Shown in pieces: positions 1-4,822 of a stretch of 6,042 nt of DNA. Origin of the DNA: Candidatus Brocadiaceae bacterium (GTDB lineage: Bacteria > Planctomycetota > MHYJ01 > JACQXL01 > CAKKQI01); the NCBI GenBank assembly GCA_919901895.1, contig CAKKQI010000227.1, positions 1-6,042 on the forward strand, in the 5' to 3' direction. The first letter of the stretch is position 1. Every line of letters starts with the position of its first letter. Made by a program: the position numbers and the translations under genes. Under the pieces are notes generated by a model, which was not told where the DNA came from, did not search any database, and saw nothing but the letters and a program-made list of their open reading frames with translations.

Positions 1-344
1 TTTGGGTTGGCAGAGTTTCCATTGGCGCTCAGATTTTCCGGTCCGCCGGAAAAATGAAGGATGAAGGTAAGCAAGAGTAAATCAACGGACATCTGGATAA
101 AAATAAAACCGGATGAATCAGATCGTGTTTTATTTTGAATATAATGGTAAATTAAATTACTCAGGGCCAGGATCGCCAGACCGGACATCAGGGGTATCCG
201 GCTGATTTGAGGTAATAATTGTAGTTTTAAAGCAAGCAGGCAGGCAAAAGTGACGAAAATAAAAGCAACCCAGCGAAGTCTGATTAGGTAAGAAGCCGGC
301 TGGTCAATTTGCCAGAATTGTTTCTTCCAGATGGGAATGGCCAT
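1..344 (-). CDS. Probable sensor histidine kinase, N-terminal membrane domain (partial)
   Basis: The minus strand is open from an ATG at 344 to the left edge (114 codons), so only the N-terminus is present. It begins MAIPIWKKQFWQID, followed by an RLRWVAFIF-type hydrophobic segment (about residues 22-42), a second at about 52-68, and a third at about 84-97 ending LHFSGGPEN. An Arg-Trp at the start of the first helix and a (F)SGGPENP signature after a late helix are typical of membrane sensor domains of some histidine kinases, for example the RegB/PrrB-like group. The kinase core would lie outside the window. Where PENPF is usual, this protein reads PEN, then LSANGNSA, then NP, as if about eight residues were inserted. 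No clear Shine-Dalgarno precedes the ATG, and the frame stays open upstream, so the start is provisional. It is transcribed in the same direction as the two tRNAs. Another multi-helix membrane protein is possible. Confidence 0.5.
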   Translation of the reverse strand, partial: MAIPIWKKQFWQIDQPASYLIRLRWVAFIFVTFACLLALKLQLLPQISRIPLMSGLAILALSNLIYHYIQNKTRSDSSGFIFIQMSVDLLLLTFILHFSGGPENLSANGNSANP

Positions 345-373
345 AATTATAAAATTTTGCTGGCTCTGTAACT

Positions 374-502
374 GGTAACTCAAAACTTTCCGCCATAGGC
401 GGATCGCCTTTGGCGATAGTTTTGACTCCGAATTCACCCTCACACCAAAACTTTTGGTGTGGGAGGTGAACTCTAATCCGCCTGAGGCGGAGTTGAGTTA
501 CC
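374..502. repeat. Nested inverted-repeat element, MITE-like, 129 bp
   Basis: The ends are a perfect 10-bp inverted repeat (GGTAACTCAA at 374-383, TTGAGTTACC at 493-502). Inside are CCGCC-ATA-GGCGG (390-402), ATCGCC-TTT-GGCGAT (403-417), a long hairpin at 433-470, and TCCGCC-TGA-GGCGGA (477-491). A second-level inverted repeat CAAAACT/AGTTTTG (381-387, 418-424) encloses the first two hairpins. No coding potential is visible. The element lies between the kinase-like gene and tRNA-Tyr. Non-autonomous mobile origin is inferred from structure only; no target duplication is evident. Confidence 0.6.
433..470. repeat. Long hairpin inside the 374-502 element
   Basis: Arms 433-450 and 451-470 are nearly complementary (TTCACC...CACACCAAAA against TTTTGGTGTG...GGTGAA, with a small bulge), giving a stem of about 16-17 bp. 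It is the strongest fold in the 345-526 gap. No T-run follows on either strand, so it is not a standard intrinsic terminator. Confidence 0.6.
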
Positions 503-504
503 TT

Positions 505-525
505 ATTTTTCGTTCCACGAAAAAT
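505..525. repeat. Hairpin abutting the tRNA-Tyr 3' end
   Basis: ATTTTTCG (505-512) and CGAAAAAT (518-525) are perfectly complementary around a TTCCA loop. The hairpin starts one base past the tRNA discriminator base at 527. On the minus strand a run of five T follows the tRNA immediately, so this may act in 3' processing or weak termination. It lacks the GC-rich stem followed by T-run of a classical terminator. Confidence 0.45.
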
Positions 526-526
526 A

Positions 527-608
527 TGGGCAGGGAGGGATTTGAACCCCCGAAGGCATTGCCAACAGATTTACAGTCTGTCCCCTTTGGCCGCTTGGGT
601 ACCTGCCC
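527..608 (-). tRNA. tRNA-Tyr (GUA)
   Basis: The reverse complement folds as a class II tRNA of 82 nt without an encoded CCA. The 7-bp acceptor is GGGCAGG/CCTGCCC with discriminator A. The D-arm carries the AAGCGGCCAAAGGG pattern typical of bacterial tRNA-Tyr. The anticodon stem ACAGA/TCTGT encloses loop CTGTAAA, anticodon GTA (plus-strand 572-574). A long variable arm is present, and the T-arm has a normal TTCAAAT loop. It lies 75 nt downstream of tRNA-Thr on the same strand; the order Thr(UGU)-Tyr(GUA) matches the thrU-tyrU order of E. coli. CCA must be added post-transcriptionally. Confidence 0.95.
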
Positions 609-638
609 CTATCTAAATTACGAGTTATAAATGATGAA

Positions 639-652
639 TTATGAATTCATAA
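639..652. repeat. AT-rich palindrome between the tRNAs
   Basis: TTATGAATTCATAA is a perfect 14-bp palindrome. The surrounding spacer (about 609-683) is almost entirely A/T with further inverted copies (ATGAATTAT around 633-641 against ATAATTCAT around 663-671). It may be a relic of an AT-rich repeat family; no gene is visible here. Confidence 0.5.
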
Positions 653-683
653 CCCATAATTAATAATTCATAATTAACTTTAT

Positions 684-755
684 AGCTGGGAGCGGGACTT
701 GCACCCACAACCTCCGGTTTACAAAACCGGGGCTCTGCTGTTGAGCTATCCCAGC
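684..755 (-). tRNA. tRNA-Thr (UGU) with atypical elbow
   Basis: The 72-nt cloverleaf has acceptor GCTGGGA/TCCCAGC with discriminator T and no encoded CCA. The D-stem is GCTC/GAGC with a 7-nt loop AACAGCA. The anticodon stem CCGGT/ACCGG encloses loop TTTGTAA, anticodon TGT (plus-strand 721-723). The variable loop is AGGTT and the T-stem GTGGG/CCCGC. All stems are intact, so it is not an obvious pseudogene. The T-loop is TGCAAGT instead of TTCRANT (G at 55), and the D-loop has AG where G18-G19 is usual, so the canonical G18-Psi55 contact is replaced by A18 with G55. G19-C56 and the 15-48 pair (A-T) can still form. It is upstream of tRNA-Tyr and probably co-transcribed with it. Confidence 0.9.
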
Positions 756-922
756 ATAAAATAGTGAGTCGTTAGGGATAAGTCCCGCTATACAGCGGGA
801 TAAACTCCATCCCGCGACCCCGCCGAGGCGGGGGAGTCCCGATTTTTATATCGGGAACCTTTCGGGGTTGATCTATCCCAGCCCCGATAGAAGTCCATTT
901 AGGACTTCTATCGGGGCCAGCC
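756..922. repeat. Gene-free hairpin cluster
   Basis: The gap between tRNA-Thr and the fused glycosyltransferase gene is packed with short hairpins: TCCCGCT/AGCGGGA (783-800), CCCCGC/GCGGGG (818-833), TCCCGAT/ATCGGGA (837-856) and the long one at 881-917. The same motif types (CCCGCC/GGCGGG, CCCGAT/ATCGGG) recur inside the adjacent coding gene. No open frame with recognisable protein is present, and no T-run follows any stem on the minus strand, so intrinsic termination of the upstream operon is not demonstrated. Confidence 0.6.
881..917. repeat. Perfect 16-bp hairpin
   Basis: Arm 881-896 (GCCCCGATAGAAGTCC) and arm 902-917 are perfectly complementary around the 5-nt loop ATTTA. This is the most stable hairpin in the window. 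It is symmetrical, so it could stabilise 3' ends of transcripts arriving from the minus strand. The ACCCCGATAGAGATT repeat near 5800 shares its CCCCGATAGA core. Confidence 0.7.
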
Positions 923-955
923 TAAATTTATGGCGTCCAAGGCGACATAAATTTA
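923..955. repeat. Hairpin immediately after the GT2-kinase stop codon
   Basis: Arms 923-935 and 943-955 (TAAATTTATGGCG against CGACATAAATTTA, one mismatch) surround loop TCCAAGG. The hairpin starts at the base next to the stop codon (958-956). It lacks a following T-run on the minus strand. It could mark the junction at which the reading frame was cut off by repeat DNA. Confidence 0.5.
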
Positions 956-3331
956 TTATTTAATCATTTTTTTTACTTCTGTCAATCTTTGTTCTATTTT
1001 TAGGTTAAGGAAAAAAGCTGGTGGTGGAGGAAACGAAGAGGTTAATGGTTGGGATAAGAGATATCCGGCCCGCTTGTTTTTTTGTTTTAACACCGCCACG
1101 GGCAGAACCGCCGGCCGGTAAATTTTTAAAAGGGCGTTTAATTCCTGCCAGAGTTTTTTGGCCTGCCGGTAATCAGGAAATATTTTAAGTTTAACCTGAT
1201 TGAAAGGCATTTGTTCGGAGTTTCCAAGATAACTGATGAATTGGCTGACTTGTTCGTAATTGTAACCGTTTTGTTTTAACTGGGGATATTTTTTACGGTA
1301 AAATCCTTGAAACTGTTCATCGTCATAGCGCCCGATATTCCGGTTTTCCCACAGACTTATTTTTTTTATCCACCGGTAATTTTGTTCCATAATCAAATCC
1401 TGCGCTTCTTTAATTTTTTGTATCCAGGTTTTCATAATCGCCCGGTCGGACCGTCCCGATGTTATATCGGGTGAACGGTTAAGGTAACTCCTGAGAAACC
1501 TGAACCGGTCGGCGGTGGAAATACGTCCGCGAATCCGGTTAAGTTTAGCCAGACTTTTTATCCGTTCCCGGATGCTCAGAGGTAAGCCGAGTTTGACTCG
1601 TTCTAAATCAATCAGGAAGAGTTTAAACAGGTGTATCCCTGAATTGTGACAATTATAATGAGGGTAGGCAGAAGTCCTTACTTCTGTGTCATCAGGTCCA
1701 AGCAGGGGCTTGGACCTACCCACTAACGGGTGATGCACCTGTTTAAACTCGTCATTAATTGACCCCGCCGCTGGCGGGCTAAATTGAATAAGAATGTTAT
1801 TTGGGTCAAAATCTTCCTGCCTGATGCCTTTTTGGTGGACCTGGTTGGCCAGTTGGCCGTAGGACTGAATAATTTTTTTTCTGGCGGCCTGGTTAACTTG
1901 TCCCGCCAAAGGCGGGGAAGGAGCCATTCCTTCCGCTGTTAAGAGATAATGGCTCAGGTTAGAACAGTCCTTTATTTCTTTAGAGATTAAAATACTAAAT
2001 GATTCAACGCCGACGGTGTTCCGGCCACAGTAGGATACCCCACGTGGGATCCTACTTATTCCCACGGCATTGGGGATTATGGTTGGGATACCCCGGTAAG
2101 CAATGCGTTTGCTCAGATTGAATTCTCTCTCGGCTTTAGGGCCGTAAAATAATATTTTTAACCAGCTGAACGGGTGAGTCCGGCGGTATAATTTCAGCAG
2201 ATAAATATCCGGAGAATCACTTGTTTTTATCCGCCATAATTTTTTGACTTTATGATTTTTCAATAATTCAAACGACCAACCGGGGCAAGCCGGAACTAAT
2301 TCCGGTGAAAACTCAAGTTTTTCCAGAGAGCCGGCTAAAAGAGGGTCTTTAATTAACCAGTGTATTCGGACTGGTTCTCTGGCCTGTTTTTGGCGGTATT
2401 TCAGGGTCATTCGTTCCGGACATAAAAGCAGGTGCCAGAGGGCCAGGTTAAAATAAACCAATGTTTTTTTCCGTACTTTTTTAATTAAACCGGCTGTGGC
2501 AATTAAAGCAATGAACGTCATTAAAAATTCCAGCATTATTTTAAGTGGTTTTAGTATTCGTAAAATAGAATATGATAACGGTGGTTTATGCTTGCTGAAA
2601 AATTTATAAAGGGAGTTTAAATACTCAATCTTGGCGGGGATCAGGTCTTGTTTTTTAGTTTCACCCTGGAGATGATAAACCCGGGCCGCGGGTACAACGG
2701 CTACTTGATAACCATTTTTTCTGATACGCAGGCACCAGTCGGTTTCTTCCAGGAAGACAAAGTAATCTTCATCAAGGAAACCAACCCGGTTTAAAAATTC
2801 ATTCCGGACTATCATACAGGCGCCGACTAGTGATTCTACCGAGAAAGGTTCATTCCGGGCCTGCCGTTTGCTTGGGTATTTTTTAGGGAATAATAATTCC
2901 AGAATGCTTCGGTTTAAAAGTTCGCCGGTCAGGGAAGGAAAATTAGCAAATGAATTTTGGCGTGTTTCATCCCGGTTGATTAACTGCGGGCCGGCCAGGG
3001 CGCAGTTCGGATGAGCGTCCAGATATTTGGTTAATTCTTCAAGGGCGCCGCTGGTAATTTGCGTATCGCTGTTAAGAATTAATTTGTAGCGTCCGCCGGT
3101 TTGACGCAGTCCCTGGTTGGCGGCCCGGGCAAAACCATAATTTCCCTGGTTTTGAAGAATCCGGGCCTGCGGATAATTCTGCCGCACCATTTCCGGACTA
3201 CCGTCCGTCGAACCGTTATCAACCACTAATATTTCATAAGAAATGTTCTTTACATTATTATATATGGAAGCCAGGCAGTCCCGGAGCGCTGCCGCGGTGT
3301 TCCAGTTGATGATAATGATCGATACATCCAC
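956..3331 (-). CDS. GT2 glycosyltransferase fused to WaaP/RIO-like kinase domain, with a truncated second kinase lobe
   Basis: A 791-residue fusion. Residues 3-230 form a GT-A family 2 glycosyltransferase of the WbbL/rhamnosyltransferase type: SIIIINWNT, DNGSTDG (38-44), the NSD metal/nucleotide site (87-89) and ETDWCLRI (196-203). A hydrophobic stretch at about 263-283 suggests membrane attachment. Residues 325-630 resemble lipopolysaccharide (Kdo/heptose) kinases: Lys380 in YLLKLY, an alpha-C Glu near 401-403, a catalytic loop GIRQEDFDPNNILI (Asp507, Asn512; the usual HRD His is Gln) and LIDLERV (Asp575). Residues 660-791 look like a second kinase N-lobe that stops before a catalytic loop. 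The kinase part carries several repeat-encoded insertions, the largest at residues 528-571. GTG at 3331 is chosen because GAGGT lies 6 nt upstream and the GT2 fold starts at once; a TTG at 3361 would add ten unlikely residues. Probably the last gene of the operon. Substrates are unknown. Confidence 0.85.
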   Translation of the reverse strand: MDVSIIIINWNTAAALRDCLASIYNNVKNISYEILVVDNGSTDGSPEMVRQNYPQARILQNQGNYGFARAANQGLRQTGGRYKLILNSDTQITSGALEELTKYLDAHPNCALAGPQLINRDETRQNSFANFPSLTGELLNRSILELLFPKKYPSKRQARNEPFSVESLVGACMIVRNEFLNRVGFLDEDYFVFLEETDWCLRIRKNGYQVAVVPAARVYHLQGETKKQDLIPAKIEYLNSLYKFFSKHKPPLSYSILRILKPLKIMLEFLMTFIALIATAGLIKKVRKKTLVYFNLALWHLLLCPERMTLKYRQKQAREPVRIHWLIKDPLLAGSLEKLEFSPELVPACPGWSFELLKNHKVKKLWRIKTSDSPDIYLLKLYRRTHPFSWLKILFYGPKAEREFNLSKRIAYRGIPTIIPNAVGISRIPRGVSYCGRNTVGVESFSILISKEIKDCSNLSHYLLTAEGMAPSPPLAGQVNQAARKKIIQSYGQLANQVHQKGIRQEDFDPNNILIQFSPPAAGSINDEFKQVHHPLVGRSKPLLGPDDTEVRTSAYPHYNCHNSGIHLFKLFLIDLERVKLGLPLSIRERIKSLAKLNRIRGRISTADRFRFLRSYLNRSPDITSGRSDRAIMKTWIQKIKEAQDLIMEQNYRWIKKISLWENRNIGRYDDEQFQGFYRKKYPQLKQNGYNYEQVSQFISYLGNSEQMPFNQVKLKIFPDYRQAKKLWQELNALLKIYRPAVLPVAVLKQKNKRAGYLLSQPLTSSFPPPPAFFLNLKIEQRLTEVKKMIK
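1455..1471. repeat. CCCGAT/ATCGGG hairpin inside the kinase gene
   Basis: Arms 1455-1460 and 1466-1471 enclose loop GTTAT. It encodes part of the SPDITSGRS segment in the linker between the first kinase domain and the C-terminal region. The same hairpin type occurs between genes at 837-856, which suggests one dispersed repeat family rather than a protein feature. Confidence 0.5.
1619..1750. mobile_element. 132-bp inverted-repeat element inserted in frame in the kinase domain
   Basis: The ends are a perfect 15-bp inverted repeat (GAGTTTAAACAGGTG at 1619-1633, its complement at 1736-1750). The interior carries the GTAG...CTAC double hairpin at 1664-1719. Its 132 bp equal 44 whole codons, in phase, and contain no stop on the coding strand. 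They encode residues 528-571 of the fusion protein, between the catalytic loop (NNILI) and LIDLERV, where related kinases have only a few residues. This resembles Rickettsia palindromic elements or an in-frame MITE. No transposase is encoded. Confidence 0.75.
1664..1719. repeat. REPIN-like element GTAG...CTAC, 56 nt
   Basis: GTAG (1664-1667) and CTAC (1716-1719) bracket hairpins CAGAAG/CTTCTG (1669-1686) and GGTCCAAGC/GCTTGGACC (1695-1716). The closing stem extends to GGGTAGG/CCTACCC (1662-1668, 1715-1721). GTAG at the foot of a hairpin is the recognition signature of REP-associated tyrosine transposases, and two inverted REPs form a REPIN/BIME. It matches 5400-5457 and 5619-5674 in layout and length. 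Confidence 0.65.
1764..1778. repeat. CCCGCC/GGCGGG hairpin in the kinase gene
   Basis: CCCGCC-GCT-GGCGGG at 1764-1778 encodes the SPPAAGS segment directly after NNILIQF of the catalytic loop. With the adjacent 132-bp element it expands the catalytic-loop to metal-Asp spacing to about 60 residues. Its motif is shared with intergenic hairpins at 818-833 and 4564-4582. Confidence 0.55.
1902..1933. repeat. Double hairpin in the kinase gene
   Basis: CCCGCC-AAA-GGCGGG (1902-1916) is followed at once by GAAGGA-GCCAT-TCCTTC (1917-1933). Together they encode the low-complexity segment around EGMAPSPPLAGQ, which interrupts the helical region leading to the catalytic loop. This is read as a repeat-derived insertion that kept the frame open. 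Confidence 0.55.
2030..2055. repeat. Single REP-like hairpin GTAG...CTAC in the kinase N-lobe
   Basis: GTAGGAT (2030-2036) pairs with ATCCTAC (2049-2055), with an inner CCCAC/GTGGG stem. It starts with GTAG and ends with CTAC like the longer REPIN-like elements. It encodes the RIPRGVSY segment between the expected beta strands (AVGIS and SFSILISKEI) of the kinase N-lobe. Confidence 0.55.
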
Positions 3332-3337
3332 GCAATT

Positions 3338-3342
3338 ACCTC
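3338..3342 (-). promoter_or_regulatory. Ribosome binding site deciding the GTG start
   Basis: GAGGT on the minus strand lies 6 nt before the GTG at 3331-3329. No comparable site precedes the longer TTG frame at 3361, whose first codons overlap a palindrome. Confidence 0.7.
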
Positions 3343-3353
3343 GTAACGGTAGA

Positions 3354-3373
3354 CAACGCAATTCATTGCGTTG
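3354..3373. repeat. Intergenic hairpin
   Basis: CAACGCAA (3354-3361) and TTGCGTTG (3366-3373) are perfectly complementary around TTCA. It lies in the 88-bp gap between the GT4 and GT2-kinase genes, about 11 nt upstream of the latter's ribosome binding site. A processing or translational role is possible; no T-run follows. Confidence 0.5.
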
Positions 3374-3419
3374 ATGTTACTGAACTTTTAGAGTAATCTG
3401 TTTTCATTTTCGCGAGTAT

Positions 3420-4556
3420 TCAGGCTGTTAGATTACGGCCATTAGACGGCAGGCAACTGAAATAAAGTTCGTTTATTTTTTGAGTCATTTTTTCGGCCGA
3501 GAAATTTTCTTCGACAAAACGCCGGGCGCGCAGACCTACTTCCAGGGCCAGTATTTTATCGTTAAGTAATTCCACGATTTTTTCTTTAATCGCCTCGTGA
3601 TTTTTAGGAGGCACCAGGAACCCGGTTTCATTTTCTTTAATAAAATGATAACTTTCACCGACCGATGAGGCGATGACCGGCCGCCCGCAGGCCATGGCTT
3701 CCAGTAAACTTAATCCCATTCCCATCTGGAGATAGGGCAGCACAAAAATATCAACGGTCGGCAGGATCAGGTAATATTTGGTGATATCCGGTATAAAGAT
3801 GACTGAATCCCTGATGCCGAGTGTCGCGACTAATTTTCGCAGTTCCGGTTCGGTTTCTCCTTCTCCGATAATTAAAAATTTAACTTTATAACCGGCGGCT
3901 AATATTTCCCGGGCGGCTTTAAGGAAATATTGATGTCCGCGCCAGGTTTCCAGTGGTCCCAGAATGGCCACCACCGAATCACGTTTAATTTGTTCAGGCG
4001 AAGAAGAAACATTTTCTTTTATCCGCCGGTAGTTTACGCCGGCATGAATTAGTTGAACTAACTCACGCGGCACCTTGGTTTCGTTAACCAGGTGTTCCCT
4101 GATTTCTTCGGTTACGGCAATAATGCCGCGGATGAATTTACTGGCCAGTTTCAGCCGGTGGGGGATATTAAGGGTATTTTGAACGGTAATAAAATAAGGA
4201 ATTTGAGATTTTGCCGCGATGGCGGCGCCCAGTCCGGCCAGCCGGATTTTTTGAATATGCAAAATATCGGCCTGAGCGGATTTTATTTCATCAGCCAGAT
4301 GGGCGCTGAGGAAGAGGTCATTCGTCCAGTGGTTGATGGCTTCAAAAGAGGTAACTTCAATTTTTAGTTTTTTAAACTCTTCTGAAAGAGGGCCGCCGGC
4401 GCAGATTATTTTTATCCGGTGGCCCAGTTGCTGTAACCCCTCAGCCAGGTTTAAGGTATAAAGACCTGAACCGCGATAAGCCAGTTCGTCCGTTAAGAGA
4501 ATGACTTTTAAGCAGCGGGCCCCGATTGTCTTGGGGCGTATTATTTTTTCTGTCAT
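3420..4556 (-). CDS. Glycosyltransferase family 4 (GT-B fold)
   Basis: A 378-residue cytoplasmic GT-B glycosyltransferase of ordinary GT4 length, expected to move a sugar from an NDP- or UDP-sugar onto a glycan or lipid-linked acceptor. The N-terminal domain has KVILLTDELAYRGSGLYTLNLAEGL (17-41 as a whole), the typical glycine-rich start. The C-terminal donor-binding domain has GPLETWRGHQYFLKAA (200-215), FLIIGEGE (227-234) and GLSLLEAMACGRPVIAS (281-297). Oddities: the first Glu of the EX7E motif is Met278 (second is Glu286), and VQNT (125-128) stands where many GT4 enzymes have a His. Residues 1-15 are an extension before the usual start of the fold. The ATG at 4556 has no good Shine-Dalgarno; a hairpin (4564-4582) occupies that region. 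It follows dodecin by 33 bp and precedes the GT2-kinase gene by 88 bp, so it likely works on the same surface glycan. Donor and acceptor cannot be told. Confidence 0.88.
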   Translation of the reverse strand: MTEKIIRPKTIGARCLKVILLTDELAYRGSGLYTLNLAEGLQQLGHRIKIICAGGPLSEEFKKLKIEVTSFEAINHWTNDLFLSAHLADEIKSAQADILHIQKIRLAGLGAAIAAKSQIPYFITVQNTLNIPHRLKLASKFIRGIIAVTEEIREHLVNETKVPRELVQLIHAGVNYRRIKENVSSSPEQIKRDSVVAILGPLETWRGHQYFLKAAREILAAGYKVKFLIIGEGETEPELRKLVATLGIRDSVIFIPDITKYYLILPTVDIFVLPYLQMGMGLSLLEAMACGRPVIASSVGESYHFIKENETGFLVPPKNHEAIKEKIVELLNDKILALEVGLRARRFVEENFSAEKMTQKINELYFSCLPSNGRNLTA

Positions 4557-4563
4557 ACGACTT

Positions 4564-4582
4564 GCCCCGCTAAAGGCGGGGC
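4564..4582. repeat. GCCCCGC/GCGGGGC hairpin upstream of the GT4 start
   Basis: Arms 4564-4570 and 4576-4582 enclose loop TAAAG. It fills most of the 33-bp gap between dodecin and the GT4 gene and ends 7 nt before the GT4 ATG, where a ribosome binding site is expected. It belongs to the CCCGCC/GGCGGG family scattered through the window. No T-run, so it is not an obvious terminator. Confidence 0.55.
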
Positions 4583-4589
4583 AGGAATA

Positions 4590-4793
4590 TTACTTTTCCA
4601 GGATGAAAGTAATACTCAGATGAACGCGGTATTCTACGATTTTACCGTCCTCAACCTTGGCGTTGATTTTGGTTATTTCCAATCCGGTGATACCCCGCAG
4701 TGTTTTTGAGGCTCTTCTCATCCCTTCCTGGATTGCGTCTTCAATGCTTTTAGGCGATGACGCGACCAGTTGGGTTATTCGTGCAATAGCCAT
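4590..4793 (-). CDS. Dodecin family protein
   Basis: A 67-residue protein matching dodecins over full length: IARITQLVASSPKSIEDAIQEGMRRASKTLRGITGLEI, then a beta hairpin with VEDGKIVEYRVHLSITFILEK. Dodecins assemble into hollow dodecamers that bind flavins or related ligands in the cytoplasm as a store or scavenger. In classical flavin dodecins a Trp just after the helix stacks on the isoalloxazine ring; here the equivalent position (about 37-38, in TGLEI) is Gly-Leu, and the protein contains no Trp. Flavin binding is therefore uncertain, and a different ligand or metal-linked subgroup is possible. A near-perfect AGGAGGTG precedes the ATG, suggesting strong translation. It lies 29 bp after the Roadblock gene and 33 bp before the GT4 gene. 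Confidence 0.92.
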   Translation of the reverse strand: MAIARITQLVASSPKSIEDAIQEGMRRASKTLRGITGLEITKINAKVEDGKIVEYRVHLSITFILEK

Positions 4794-4797
4794 AATT

Positions 4798-4805
4798 CAC
4801 CTCCT
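4798..4805 (-). promoter_or_regulatory. Strong Shine-Dalgarno of dodecin
   Basis: AGGAGGTG on the minus strand, 4 nt before the ATG at 4793 (about 6 nt counted from the AGGAGG core). It is the best ribosome binding site in the window and implies high dodecin synthesis relative to its neighbours. Confidence 0.8.
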
Positions 4806-4822
4806 AATAAAATAGTTATAGT

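Noticed and set aside
684..755. tRNA-Thr as a pseudogene
   Set aside because: All four stems pair perfectly and the anticodon loop is normal; only the elbow contact is changed.
756..955. Intrinsic terminators after the glycan operon
   Set aside because: Stable hairpins exist but none is followed by a T-run on the minus strand; they look like members of repeat families.
374..955. CRISPR array
   Set aside because: The repeats are palindromes of different sequence and spacing, with no regularly spaced identical direct repeats.
3332..3361. TTG start ten codons upstream for the GT2-kinase gene
   Set aside because: The extra residues precede the conserved start of the GT2 fold, overlap a palindrome, and lack a ribosome binding site, whereas the GTG at 3331 has GAGGT at good spacing.
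4092..4367. Plus-strand open frame of 91 codons
   Set aside because: It lies wholly antisense to the well-supported GT4 gene, has no recognisable domain and no good ribosome binding site.
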